Shown here: one piece after another, positions 36,863 to 48,724 of the stretch | Numbering within the stretch: position 1 is the first letter of the stretch | How the letters are laid out: each line of letters opens with the position of its first letter | Source of the DNA: Rhynchosporium graminicola | Taxonomy: Eukaryota > Ascomycota > Leotiomycetes > Helotiales > Ploettnerulaceae | Reading direction: 5' to 3' | Length of the DNA: 64,000 bases | Assembly (NCBI GenBank): GCA_900074885.1 | Contig: FJUW01000012.1 | Location: 1,781,841-1,845,840 of the forward strand | The notes under the pieces: generated by a model | What the model saw: the letters and a program-made list of their open reading frames with translations, nothing else | Databases searched by the model: none | Told to the model about the DNA's origin: nothing | Translations under genes and position numbers: made by a program

Positions 36863-37850
36863 TATATAAGATTGGTGAGCGAGGATCTCATTAATAGCTA
36901 CTCGGTGAAATGAGGGAGGACCTACAGTGTGATATTTGATAGAGATATGTGGATGGATCGTCGAGAGTGGATGGCGCGGGATCTCCGAGATGTGGATATC
37001 CTATGTGCTGGGGAACAGATGGGATGAATCCCCCACTTCTGGACCTGATGCTTGCCTCGAACCGCATCTCGTTCTTCCGTGCCTGACACTCACTCTGTGG
37101 CAACATCCACGGTAAAGATTTCTGAAGGTAGTTGACTGACTCAATTGTCATTGTAACCAGCTCGGACCTTTCCGCTTAAGCGACGGGGCGGAAAATAAAC
37201 AGTCACCAAATCCACTTGTGAAAATATACGAAACCCACCTCCTTTTCATCTCATCGAAGAATTCGATATACGGTCCAGGCTACAGAAAAACCCTCTTATT
37301 CAAAATTTTCATCTGAGATCAAGAACTTTCCGAGTCAGTCTGATTTCATGAATTGAAGGAATGCGCTACCTGTTCTGCCCGGATTATCAACGACGATGCG
37401 ATTTTCTTGACTCAATATAAGCAATAATGTACGTGGATTTTTATTGCTGTAGTAACGTGCAGTCATCTCCCGATGTGTGAAAGAGAGTGCTTGCTAGATT
37501 CTATTGAATGAAGGCACTGATTTCATTATTTTGGAAGTTGATACCCGTGGGGTGGTCTAGAACATGTCAATATTATAGATCAAACCTCTTCGTGGTCAGA
37601 TACAGAGGCTCAAAAATCTAGATAAGTGGTATCTTCTGATGACAGGGTGAAAGCAGATTGACTTTGGCTCTACAGTACTTGACTGTCGTTATTGTCTTCC
37701 AATTATCAAGCGAATCGAGCACTAGTGTCCGACATTATCCTTACAGCATGATACCGTCTTAATCACCAAGCAAATCAAACACATACATTCCAACTCCTCC
37801 ACAAGGGACATGTGAGAGTTTCCCACACATCTTCAACATCATCAACATGA
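36863..37850. other. Intergenic region
   Basis: About 990 bases between the esterase relic and the secreted protein gene. No supported open frame, repeat or RNA gene. Confidence 0.5.
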
Positions 37851-38701
37851 TCAAGTATATTGCCATGCACCGAATTGGATAGGTTCGGTCAAGATAACCG
37901 GCAACAAACCTTCCAACTCGACGCAATCCGTAACGTCAAGCTCTGGAGTTCGAACACGGATTTGGTGAGTGGCTGGGGTGTTAACCATGTATTCGGGAAT
38001 GTCCGGGCAAGCGAGGACCCCTTCTGTGTCAAGTGAAACAGTTATCAGTACATTTTTGCGTCGGAGGAAGAAGGATGATTGTAACATTGGAAGGAGGGTG
38101 GAAGAATAGAAAAGCATTAGGAAGCAATTACCAGAAGTCCCACCAGGAGTCTTCCATGCAAACACGTTAACAGTAGGCCCACACTCCGAAGTAATCGTCA
38201 CATTGACAAAACCACCCCGATAAGCACCAGCAGGTACAGAAGCCGAGTGAGCTTGTGTGTACCCAATCGATCCATCCACCCGGACGAAGATCTGTTGACC
38301 ACCTGGGACATTGACCTATGTTACACATCTTGCATCAGCATTTGCATTTGCATTACTTTCTATATATGGCTCTCGGTCAAGAAGATCTCGAACTGTAGGG
38401 AGGAGATCAGAAGAAGAAGAAAGAAGAAACTTACATACATCCCACCCATCACACCAGCTATGATGGTCTCGTCCGTATCAGGGCAGAATGGTTCGACTAT
38501 CTCCGGACAGTAGGTCGTAGGAGCAGCGAGGCCCAAGTAGAAGGCTTGCCCGGAAGCTTGGATGACTTGATTGTCGAGGGGTGAGCCAGGAGCGTAGGTC
38601 TTGAGGGTGAAGATCTGGGCATTGGCAGAGGCCGTGAGAACTGCGGACAGGAGGAATAGGGGAAGCATCGTAGAGGATGAAGTGGAAATGGGAATCGACA
38701 C
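37851..38701 (-). CDS. Secreted small cell-surface protein (IgE-binding-protein-like family)
   Basis: Three exons: 38701-38435, 38315-38132 and 38023-37851, giving 207 residues; donors GTAAGT and GTAATT, acceptors CATAG and CACAG. A start at ATG 38668 (196 residues, MLPLFLLSAVLTASANAQ) gives a cleaner signal peptide and is preferred. The mature part has paired cysteines (TYCPEIVEPFCP), the motif VNVPGGQQIFVRVDGSIGYT followed by QAHSA, and ACPDIPEY near the end. The GGQQ(I/V)(F/Y)V...QAHSA core recalls secreted fungal proteins often labelled IgE-binding protein or small cell-surface protein; the function of that family is unknown. The upstream region carries pentanucleotide repeats. The gene model is firm, the family name less so. 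Confidence 0.78.
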
Positions 38702-38770
38702 GATTGAGGTTGTCAGAAAGACGTCTCCGCGGTGATGGAGAGGAAGGGAAGGTACGTGATTGCTGGAATG

Positions 38771-38795
38771 AGGTGAGGTGAGGTGAGGTGAGGTG
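38771..38795. repeat. AGGTG pentanucleotide repeat
   Basis: About five tandem AGGTG units, 70-95 bases upstream of the first ATG of the secreted-protein gene (on that gene's strand, CACCT). Probably part of its promoter or 5' leader. Confidence 0.85.
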
Positions 38796-38825
38796 ACGAA
38801 ATGAAGAGATGAGAAAAGGAAGGAA

Positions 38826-38850
38826 GGAAAGGAAAGGAAAGGAAAGGAAA
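38826..38850. repeat. GGAAA pentanucleotide repeat
   Basis: About five tandem GGAAA units. On the strand of the secreted-protein gene this is a TTTCC pyrimidine tract, as often seen in fungal promoters. Confidence 0.85.
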
Positions 38851-40654
38851 GAAGATGAACGTCGAGATTTTGGCATTGTAACCCCGTGATTCATCTATTC
38901 TCGTCGTCCAAGTGCCGTCCAACTCGAAAGGCAAGTACCCTTCCGTTCCTTCCCAAAACGATCTCGCTAGTCAACCTCATTTCACATTCACGTTACCTCA
39001 CATTGCACCAAACGGCTCGGCTCGGCTCGGCTCTTTACGGAGACTCACAACAAATACAACGCGACCTGGAGGCTTGATATCCATTCTGGTGAAATGATCT
39101 CAAGACCATATCAACCGAATTTCGTACGAGCGACTACGCTTGGCCATCTATCGAGGAGAAATGCAGGTAAAGAGATTACAATGTATGCGCTGCCGTGAAG
39201 GGCCATCTGCCGTGCGATGACTCGCTAGTCTAAGCGAAGCGAGGGCAACTTCAATCTCGAATATATGCGTGCTCCAATGCTGACTGCTGTTCGCTTATGC
39301 GCTCAGAGCTTGTTGGGTTCCCACGTCGAGGGAGCGGAGCGGTGGGGGGGGGAGGGGGAAAAACAAACATTGAAGCTTTCTCGAACAAACATTTCGAGAA
39401 AAGCCCTTCCCTTCGGTTCAAATCCACGGTTCACGAACGAGAAACCTGGTAGGAATCTGCCACGAGAGAATAATTCAATAGGCTCTTGTGTGTGAAAATG
39501 GGGAAGACCCAAAGTACAGACAGACCGCCCGAGTGGAGATCACATGTCACATGGCACAGGTTTCAATAGTCGGTATTCTTCTGCAACTTGAAGTACAGTC
39601 TAAAAGGTGAGAAGCACCACGTGAACGAGCGGGGTGTTTCTTCATGTCAATAAACTACATACCTGTTCAACGATGAATCAACATTAATGGTCGCCACCTC
39701 ATTGCGATAAAATAGAAGGTCGAGAATTTAGCATTAGCAACATGAAAAATCATAAATACTAAATGATACTATCCCTTGAACATCCAACAGCCATCGAATT
39801 TCAACTTGGGATATGATAGATAGGTACTGAGTGCTATCTTACGCGTAGCGTGATACGTAAATGTCTGCGATTGCTTCAATGACGTATTCTCATGAGAGTC
39901 GTCCCCCCGCCAAGATTACCCCGGATATACAGATTTAAGGTTCTGACCCCCATACATACTTTATTTATACGGTGGCGGTTCTTCTTTTGACGACTTCGAT
40001 AGCTTGCCTCTACAGCCACCTCTCGAGATCTTGACTGCGTCTCGACGGTAAAATGATCATCGTTATCATTTTCATTAACTGTGTAAATAAACGAAAGCGT
40101 CTTTCAAGGTCAAGTCCCTCCCTCATCCTCTCCTGGATCGCTCATACATACGTGCTTAGTCAGACTTCCTTGCTTTGCCGCCATTACACGCGTACCCTCC
40201 GGCGCCACATGTATGTCGATCATGCTATTGAATCCTTGTCGATAACTCAAACAGACCAATCACAAGATATGTTCCAGCTGCCGGCCAACTCACGAACTTT
40301 AAATCAAGGCTACGAACGAATCTCTCAGCAGTAGTGGGCTCCACTTTCTACATGTATTACAATACTCTATCTTGACTCCATGCAAGTTACTTACTTATAG
40401 CCATCAATACATATCTAGCAACCTTTCCAACACTGAAATACATATTTGAAATTTGAAAACATTCAACGTACAGACAGACAGACAAGTCCTCAATACCGTA
40501 TCATAACAAATCAAATCTATAAATCAGCAAGTCCTCTCCTCTCTCCTCTCCCTCCACCTTCCTTCAACTAACAACTCCCAGCCTCCTATCTCACCTCACC
40601 TCATCTCATCTCACCTCGCATAAAGACACCTCCCAAGCCACAATAACAACCAAG

Positions 40655-40837
40655 ATGTGCATCTCCTCCTCCTCGTCCTCGTCCTCCCCCTCCCTCGTGA
40701 ACAACAATCTCCCCGGCTCTTTCGCCTCCTCGACAATCAGCAGTATCGTCAAAGGCGACGCGGCAGGCAAGACGAAGTGTATTGAGTGTGATGGGTATGA
40801 ATGCTGTTGTATCCCGATTCCGTGTACGGTTATGTAG
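40655..40837 (+). CDS. Tiny Cys-rich protein ending in a CaaX box
   Basis: ATG 40655 gives 60 residues in a single exon. The N-terminus is a serine run (CTC/TCG codons), the middle is polar, and the last 20 residues contain seven cysteines (KCIECDGYECCCIPIPCTVM). The C-terminal CTVM fits a CaaX box; Met at the last position favours farnesylation. An A-rich leader (ACAACCAAG before ATG) gives a good fungal start context. Prenylation plus nearby palmitoylatable cysteines suggests a membrane-attached peptide. Ascomycete a-factor-type mating pheromone precursors are also short and end in CaaX, and CTVM resembles motifs in Trichoderma hybrid pheromone precursors, but no mating-type context is present. 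Function is unassigned. Confidence 0.55.
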   Translation: MCISSSSSSSSPSLVNNNLPGSFASSTISSIVKGDAAGKTKCIECDGYECCCIPIPCTVM

Positions 40838-41221
40838 GGTCGGAGGAGGTTCTGGAGGATGAGAGGGGAAGGGGGGGTGGGATGGGAGGGGGAGAGGGGG
40901 CGAGGAGGAGGCGGAGATGGATGGATGGACATATGATTTTGCGGCCTTTGCGGGCGGATGTAATGATGACGAGTATGAAGGGGAGGGAGCAATTATCTTT
41001 GTTAATAAACGACACAACGACCTTGCTTTATTTCGCGTGCATTGCGTCTGTCCACTGCATTGTGACTTTGAAATGTTTCTCCAATGATATATTCCTTGAT
41101 ATGTTTTGGTATAAGTGTTCTACACATCACGAGTTTTTCCAGTATGATGTTTTAATTTGGCGCACAGAGCAAACCCATCTGTAACATCCACTTCCAAGCC
41201 GGGTATATCCCCCCTCCCGAA
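40838..41221. other. Gap between the CaaX peptide gene and MED7
   Basis: About 380 bases, starting with a G-rich purine tract (40860-40925) that is probably the 3' UTR of the small gene. No gene seen. Confidence 0.5.
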
Positions 41222-42144
41222 CTAAACATCGCCAAATTCCCTCTCCAACTCTTCCCAAACATCCCGCCCTTCTTCTACCACTGCCTTCTCCTCTCCTCTG
41301 ATCTCCTCCAACCCAGGTTCGTTCCCAGACATTTCACTCAAGCCCTCCAACAACGCCTCAACCTTCCCCTTCATCTCCCCAATAGCTTTCGTCTCAGCCC
41401 TCGATCTGTCCAACTGATCCTGCATCATAAGAATCAAACTCTCCCTCGCCTGATGCGGCCTATACTCATTCAGGAGATGGTGGAAATTGACGAAGAGGGT
41501 TTTGATGTGGTCGACTTTTTCCGCGTACTACATTCCAGTCATTAGCTGTCTGGTCCAAGTTGCGGAGAGATTGAAGAGAAATATACCTGCTCAGGATCTA
41601 TACTCATAATCCCAACCAATTCCAGAAAGTTCAAGAGTAGAGATTTCGCAATGCGCTTTAATATGAATGCCCGATCTGCATGCTTGCTACCTCCATTTGG
41701 CGTGCCAGGTGGTGTGTATAATTGTTCCAATCCCAGCTCTTGGAGGGTAGGAAGTGGTTCGTTCAACTATAACATTTCAATCAGCCTTGCCCACACAAAT
41801 TGTTCAAACCGTCCGCTCTCCCTTCCTTCACTCACTCCCTCTCGCTTCTCCTTCTCCTTACGCGCAGAAATGGAATGAAAACTGACCCTGAACACATCCC
41901 CAAACAACCTATAAACTCCCTCCTCCGGCGGATTCGGTGGCTGGAGATTCCTCAACTCAGCAGGCAGATCCAGTATCCTAACTGGCACCTCCTTCGCTGG
42001 GTCCTGTGGCTGTCGCAGAAACGAGAGCTCCGCAGATCGAAGGGCTGCTATTTTCGAAAGATTCTCTGGCGTGAAAGATTTGTAAAATGGTGGGGGAGAG
42101 GGGAAGGCTGTTGCGAGGGAAGGGAGGGGAGGTTGCTCTTCCAT
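41222..42144 (-). CDS. MED7: Mediator complex subunit 7
   Basis: Three exons: 42144-41887, 41766-41587 and 41527-41222, giving 247 residues; all junctions are phase 0 (donors GTCAGT and GTATAT; acceptors TATAG and TGTAG). The protein starts [20 protein letters not shown] and continues YKSFTPENL, the conserved MED7 N-terminus that wraps around Med31 in the Mediator middle module. It has the expected [19 protein letters not shown] motif, then [20 protein letters not shown] and a long C-terminal coiled coil ([38 protein letters not shown]) that pairs with Med21. Length is normal for filamentous fungi. It acts in the nucleus as a bridge between transcription factors and RNA polymerase II. It is divergent from the PAP2 gene. 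Confidence 0.92.
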
Positions 42145-42553
42145 GATTTGCGTGGAGGTGAGGATGGAATGGAGAGGTCGAGACGATTTCGAAAAGACGA
42201 ACTGGAAGTGGAGGGAGGAGAAGCACTTGTAGGTTCTGGTTGCAGTCGTGGTTGTGAACAATTGTGTCTCTCCAAATGCGAAGATAGCCCAAGAATTGAG
42301 CCCTTGAAGCTTGCAGCTGACGCGCCAAGACAAGGCTGAAGGTCGCGTGCCAGGACCCACTATCGAACTTCCTGTACTGTATCACCATCGTCACCATTAT
42401 TGTACCACCATCAGCTTCGATTGCCTCTCCCAACTGCCTAGATCTACTTCCTCTAACGTTGCTTAACCCCAATATTCTTTCATCATTCCTCGAATAGTTT
42501 CATTTCGCTACGGAAGGCATGTGGCCTTGATCAAAAGTGCAGCTCGCAGGATC
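42145..42553. promoter_or_regulatory. Bidirectional promoter between MED7 and the PAP2 phosphatase
   Basis: 409 bases separate the two ATGs on opposite strands, so both promoters must lie here. No specific binding site is assigned with confidence. Confidence 0.5.
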
Positions 42554-43668
42554 ATGGCTCGCAATGCCAGATCTCCCAGTAAAGGGCTGGGACTGGCTGC
42601 TCAGACGGGATGGATTGGATCGATTGCGAGGTTTTGGGAGGTACTTCTACACGCTCTGCAATACTCCTTTGAGGTCTATATACCGACACTTATTCGTAGA
42701 AAACATACGCGGCGGATTACCTAGGATTCGCATTGCTGTTGACAGCATATGTTTTGGTATGCTTCTCTACATCATTCGAACTGGAGAAGATCATTGCTAA
42801 TATGTGCATGTTTTAGCTCGTCACGTTCGCCGAACCCTTCCACCGCTTATTCTTCGTTAACAACATCAATCTCCAATATCCACATGCCCTGGTCGAAAGA
42901 GTCCCGGTTACTTGGGGGATTATCTACGGTTTCGCCGTCCCCCTGATATGCCTCATTATCTGGCTGGGAATTTCTTTAGCTTCAGTCCATAAATTCCACG
43001 TCACAATCCTGGGCCTACTCATAAGGTATGCTAAGGTAGTAGATGCCTGTGCTGGAGAGTTTATGGTGCACATACTGACATACTGCAGTATCGTGCTCAC
43101 GCTATTTGTCACAGACAGCATCAAAAATGCCGTCGGACGACCCCGACCTGATCTGATATCTCGCTGTAAACCAGCTCCAGGCACACCGGAAAATGTCCTT
43201 GTCTCGTTTGACATCTGTACCGAAACAGATCACCACACTTTACACGATGGATGGAGGAGCTTTCCTTCCGGGCATTCGTCGTTCGCGTTTTCCGGCCTCG
43301 GGTATTTGGCCTTGTTTTTTGCGGGACAAATGCACGTCTTCCGCCCACGAACTGATCTAGCCAAATCACTCCTCGCAATAGCTCCCCTGCTGGGAGCTGC
43401 GATGATCGCTATATCTCGCTGTGAGGATTATCGACACGACGTCTACGACGTAACATGTGGTTCTATTCTTGGAATGGGCATCGCGTATTTCTCCTATCGA
43501 CGATATTATCCGAGATTACATTCGGCGAAATGTAACGAGCCTTTCCAATCGAGAGCGAGTTCTTTCAATGAGGGCTTTGCGAAGCTCAAGAATGATGAAG
43601 AGACTGCTAGACCGAATGGGGAGAGGGGAAGAGAGTTCGATGCGAGTGATGACACTGATAGGAATTAG
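42554..43668 (+). CDS. DPP1: PAP2-type lipid phosphate phosphatase (diacylglycerol pyrophosphate phosphatase-like)
   Basis: Four exons: 42554-42640, 42700-42756, 42817-43025 and 43089-43668, giving 310 residues; every intron is 59-63 nt with GT-AG ends. The three PAP2 catalytic motifs are present in order: KNAVGRPRPDL, FPSGHSS and SRCEDYRHDVYDV (catalytic His in the second and third). Hydrophobic segments before and between them make about six membrane spans (for example YLGFALLLTAYVLLVTF and IIYGFAVPLICLIIWLGISL). Relatives in yeast (Dpp1, Lpp1) remove phosphate from diacylglycerol pyrophosphate, phosphatidate and related lipids in vacuole or Golgi membranes. The C-terminal 50 residues are hydrophilic. 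The start is set by the W-G-R-F-W-E exon joining in frame to KTYAADYLGF. Confidence 0.88.
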
Positions 43669-44424
43669 ATATGAGGAGGATGAAGCTTGAAGTATGAAAG
43701 TCGCATAATGCATGACCATTACTCCAGATGTGAATGTGTGAATTAGTCCTATTGGTTGACTTGGTTACCTCATAGTGGCAACTACCCTCTTACCAAAGAC
43801 CAACAAGTACAGCATCACATGATTGGGAATTGTTCGCAGAAGTTCTGAGATCAAGGGATCGCTAGACTCCTCCATTGCCTCTCTTGAGCTTTCCCATTTC
43901 CTTCCTTTATATTGGCAATCGAAGAAGCGCATCAGGAAAATAATTCAGATGAGGATTTAGTGCAAGGCTTGGCACTTGTGTTTTCCTACGACGCAAACAA
44001 TTTCGCATGTTGGGATCGCGCAGGTCTTTTTTCCTCTGCCTTAACCTGATCTGGGGGTTTTGTATGCTCTGAATGTCAGTTCCATGTTGCATTCATCGCG
44101 TTTTCCTTTGTTGTCATACTGCGATCAGACCTTCTTTGTGCGCAACCCCACGCCACCAAAGTCTACATCGAGGGACTTGCGTTCCTAGACCTGTGCTTCG
44201 AGTTTAAAATTGACTGCTTTGGGTTTCATTTGTACTTCGTCGATATCGTTGAGTGTTGTTCCGAAGCATTGGCCACCAAGAATTTCCTATGCAAGCGGGA
44301 CTCGAAAAGCTGGAAGAAGCCTACGAAGACTGCCAATCAAGCTTGAGGTCAATTCAAGATTCAAAGTGATTCCTCGCATGCAGGTCTTCTCACATCGCGG
44401 TCGATATCTTTAGAGAACGCAAAG
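43669..44424. other. Intergenic region
   Basis: About 750 bases between the PAP2 gene and the first membrane/coiled-coil gene. No supported gene; short frames only. Confidence 0.5.
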
Positions 44425-47400
44425 ATGCAAGCTACAGTAGAAGACAAGCGAGAAGCTCTCAACCAAGCAACACAAGATGCCAGAGCAGACATCCGCAGAG
44501 GCAAGAGCACGGAACGAAAAAATCTTCAAACAATCCGAGAACGAGATGACCAACGGACAAAAGACGAGGAATTCCGCAGCAACGAAAAGGAATATTTCCG
44601 GCAATCGTCAGGGGTTTATCACGACGGCTCAACTACCAAGAAGGACGAAGAACGAACTGCCAGGGAAGATGAGAGGCGGAGAATAGAAAAAAAGTACTTT
44701 CCAAACCCGATGCAGGATCCCGTGCCTAAGATCTGGCAACCAGTTGACATTGTACCCATTTGGAAATTGGAAGCTCAGGCGCAAAAAGATCTGAGGTTGA
44801 AACATGACAAGACGACGGCAGGACTTGTGGCATCCTATGAAAGACAGGTGAAGGAAAATGAGGAGCGTTCCACGGCGGGATTTACGTACCGTTGGCTTGG
44901 AGGGCGTGGGAGGCGATTCTGGAGAACTTCTTCACCCGCCGCTCGCACACTGGCTTCGTTAATTGCTATCACGGCTTTTTGGATTGTTGTCTTATACACT
45001 TATCGACTCGTTGTGGGGTGGGTAAATTACACGTATTCTTACTTCCTGGTCTCTAGCGGGTATGATGTTGTCGTGCAGGGCTGTTACAGAGCGAAGAATG
45101 AAAGGAGGGCTCTCTGGCGTTGGGGCCAGAGTAGCGAGGAGTGGTTCTTTCTGCAGAGGTGCTTGGGGCTCGATGCGGCGGATGGTAGGGAAGAGGGCTT
45201 GTCGACGATAGCACGGGTTTATGCGAACTTAATCACGGATCCGTTTGGTGCGAGTCCGGGGATGGTAAGTTTGCCTTGGTTCCTGAGATGACAGACAGAT
45301 TTCTCTCGGCTAACATGTTTATTGTAGTATATAGTGAGCTTGGGAACGTTTGTATATTTCGCGCTCCCGACACTGAGTAGAAAGGTACGCCGCAGTGGAA
45401 GAAATGAACATCGGAACATGAGCTGATTGTTTAGGCACTGTCGTTTGTATCGTTCTTGCTTCCGCCAATAGGCAGATTGGTAAGTCGCCCTCCGTCTGTT
45501 GTAAAAGTCGAAGCTGACTTGATAGGTACGAGCACTATTTATCCCCGCATGGTACCTGATAAAGTCTTCATGGGGCAAGATTTTATGGATCCTCCTAACC
45601 ATCTATCTCTTCTCGTTATTCATGAACAAATCCACCCATACAGCCAGTGCCGTCGGACTAGGCTTCACCTGTACCTCCGTCTACTACTGCTGGATTCATA
45701 TTTCTGTCATTCTTTCCGTCCTTCAATTGATGTTGTGGCGGTTGGGAGACATGTACCACGCTCCATTAGGGATAACGAATCCCCACCCGTGGGATGCGAG
45801 GTTTCAAGCTGCTCATGATGACGCTTGCTTTCATTCCTATCCGTGCGACTGCTTCGTTGAGAAAGACAGTATCATCAGTAAGCTTCGTGATCAAAACGTG
45901 GCGCTTGAGCGACAATATCAATTAACGCAAAACTGTCGTTCCTCGGACACGCGACGTAAAGACAGGGCGAGTTACACTTTCGGTGGAGCAACGGATGAAG
46001 AAGATAGCGATCTTAAATCACCAGCCTATCAACGCCGTGACAGTACGCAAGAATACTTGGCCAAACTCTGGGAGAACAGGTACACGGAACTTCAATCATC
46101 GTTCGACCGACTCAAGACCGAGAAAGACTCACGAGAAGCCTCATATCGCCGCGAAGTCGAAAGTCTACGACACAGCGTCAATTACACCGCTAGCGTCTCA
46201 CTCGATACAGTTAACGCAACCAATGAACTACGCGATGCGAGAGCTACTGTCCGGAATCTCGAAAGAGAGCGACATGAATTGTCTATGGCGGGCATGTCTC
46301 TGAGACAGGAACTCGCCAAAGAGAAAGAATCCCATTCCGAGAAGTGCCAGAATAACTCTAGCTGCCAGCGCCGGATACAGGAACTCGAAGAAAATTATGA
46401 TCGTGTCATTTCACATATGCGAGAGGATCAGTTCCTGGTGACAGACGCTTGTATCAAGCTCGGCATGGATGCCAAAGAGGCCCAACACGTACAACTCCGC
46501 GCCTACTTGGCCGAAGTTACTATCAAGCTCGCTCAACTGTATACGCTGGGCGTCCCAGGCGCTGATACTAGTGATTTGCAAGTTGCGATTATGGGCAAAG
46601 AACTGGCGCGGGAAGCCACGTACAAGCATCGTCTTGAGCGAGAACTAGAGAGAATTGGTGGGAACGTGTTGGATGTTAGGATGGGTCTTGATACTACGAG
46701 GCCTCAGGACTGGAAGATTGAGATTATGACCTTTGAGCAAAACCATCTGAGGGTTTACCCGATTTATATCAGATTGTGGCAGGCCATTATCGACATGACA
46801 GAGGTTTATGCTAGGGAAGGTTATGTCCTTCCAAGCTGGTTTCCACAAGCTACGAAAGACGATATGAATACAACTTTTTCCGACCTTCCACCAAACGAAG
46901 CAGATATGCAACTCGTCAAATGGAGTGAGATTGCGAATCCGCACGTCCAAAGCTTCGACGCCTTGATCGAAAAACTCGTCATCTCGGAATTCCAACGTCT
47001 CTACAATCGTAGTCTTCAGCTCCTGTCCTTCCTGGATAGTAACACGACAGTTCATGCCACCATCCCCGGAACTCAGCACGTCAATCAGATTCTGAATGAA
47101 GTTCTTCATGAGGTGTTGGATTCTCCTCCGGCAATCCTACCAACCCATCCCTCCGAGCGTGCTCTTTCTCCCCGCAAAGCAGAGAAATACAAAATCTACT
47201 CTGCGATGCAAACCTCAATCACATCACTGAACAACGTCCTCCTCTCAAACAAACGGGTACCTCCGCCTTGGCTATCTACAGCCGGCTTAGATGATCGCTT
47301 CAATAAACCCTACAACAGTCCTGAAAATCTAGCTGCAAATCTGAGTAATCACGAGATCGTCATCCTAGCCAAACGAATTTCCCAGCTCGTTGCTCATACA

Positions 47401-48102
47401 GAAGAATACGGCTTGCTAGGCACGAAGGCCGGTCCTCCCTACATGCAACACCAACACGACCCCACCTATATCTCGCGCTGGCAGGGTATGTTAATAGCTC
47501 GCACATACGCCGAGCTCGCAGTCTCACATTGGAACATCCATAAAGCGCAAAAGGAAGTCATCATCACCGATTCGGCGGGCAGACAGCTGATAACGCTCGA
47601 ACCCAATAATCGACATTTGCATCCGTTGGATCTGGAGATGTTCAAACTGACACTTGACTTGGAGCAGAGGAAAAAGGATGATGAGAAGTGGGTTGCGAAA
47701 ATGATTAATGATCCGCATTCAGGCCCGGCGCTTATGCTTGCTCCTGCTAGCTCTATCAAAAAACAACCCCCGACAGGTCCGTCCAACAATACCAACACCA
47801 ACACGAATTCCAATAACAATACAGTTAAAGAAGACGCTCGTGCACGTCTGGTTAACGAATGGAACGAAGCACAAGAACGCTGCCAACAGCTTTACAATCA
47901 TGTCATAGGCTATGGTATCAAAGGTAATATGCCGCGTTTCAAACATGAGCCGTTGAGAAGTAATGCGGATCCGGAGAGGGTGAGGAGGGAGATTGATGCT
48001 TTCAAGGAGCAGCAGAATCAGTATGTTGGTGCGATGACGGGGGGCCATAGGAATTTCATAGTGCCGAAGACGATAAGGAAGGGTGGGAATATGAATCCTT
48101 GA
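44425..48102 (+). CDS. Large membrane/coiled-coil protein A, uncharacterised
   Basis: Four exons: 44425-45264, 45328-45384, 45435-45479 and 45526-48102, all phase 0, giving 1172 residues. Residues 1-170 are cytosolic-type, highly charged and helical. A membrane segment lies at about 177-200. Several more, partly encoded by the two tiny exons, lie at about 281-385. The remainder is a long hydrophilic part: a coiled coil (YTELQSSFDRLKTEKDSREA, LRDARATVRNLERERHELSM) and then a globular-looking helical region with two related elements (VLPSWFPQATKDDM and VPPPWLSTAGLDDRF). The C-terminus is Asn/Thr-rich then basic. I recognise no domain. It is followed on the same strand by two other large membrane/coiled-coil genes. 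The small exons are supported by clean GT-AG ends and continuing hydrophobicity. Confidence 0.75.
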
Positions 48103-48724
48103 TTGGGGTTTGAGGGAGTGGTGAGATAGAAGGTATTGGGGAGTGAAATTGTGTGGGGATTGGGTGAGATGGGACGTGCATTATATTGGGGGCTATTTGT
48201 TGACATACTTCGCTTAATGTTCGTTACGTTCGGGCATCCTGTCATTTGGATCGTGTTCAATATTTCCATTTTCAATCACCATGCTTTCATCATTAGTTTG
48301 AAATGAGATGAAGTTCGGAAAAGGTAAATCATGAAACTGGATTCGGAAATTGGGGTTTTCTCGAGACCTAGGCCGAGCGATCGTGTCGAGATCTCATTGC
48401 GAAACCGATCTTACGCTGCACTATCTATCTCTTTGGCTTACTTTTCTCGCGGTCGAAAGCGTCTCTCCCATTTGTGCCTTTGTGCTATCCCAAAATGGCC
48501 ATATCCGTGCCTACAATTAAATATTCCTTTGACCCTGATTGTCGAGGTCCACCGTTCCCGGCATATTTCATCCTTTCTTTGTTGTCTTCTCTTGTACTCA
48601 CCCCGAATCACAGGACCCCCGATTTCACGACTTTCAAACCATGACACTGAATTGTGAGAAAAGAGATCAGTTTCGCAATTGGAATTACCTCTTGTGTTTT
48701 CGAGCGCATAGCTCAACCTAAATT
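48103..48724. other. Gap between genes A and B of the membrane array
   Basis: 622 bases, holding the 3' end of gene A and the promoter of gene B. Short frames at 48331-48657 and 48438-48716 have no support. Confidence 0.5.

Larger units (their letters stand above)
38702..40654. other. Long intergenic region with short tandem repeats
   Basis: Nearly 2 kb between the start of the secreted-protein gene and the CaaX peptide gene. It holds two pentanucleotide repeats just upstream of the secreted-protein start and a short G-run near 39345. Small frames (39265-39495, 40053-40334) have no support. Confidence 0.5.

Noticed and set aside
40601..41017. Minus-strand frames of 128-138 residues
   Set aside because: Ser/Pro/His-rich translations of the complementary purine tract opposite the CaaX peptide gene.
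41800..42339. 179-residue plus-strand frame
   Set aside because: Antisense to MED7 exon 1 and its 5' region; low-complexity Arg/Gly/Glu content.
46411..47109. Minus-strand frames of 72 and 154 residues
   Set aside because: Shadows of gene A, which has a long continuous frame and coherent introns.
47466..48048. Hydrophobic minus-strand frames resembling membrane proteins
   Set aside because: Antisense to the Asn/Thr-rich and coiled-coil coding part of gene A.
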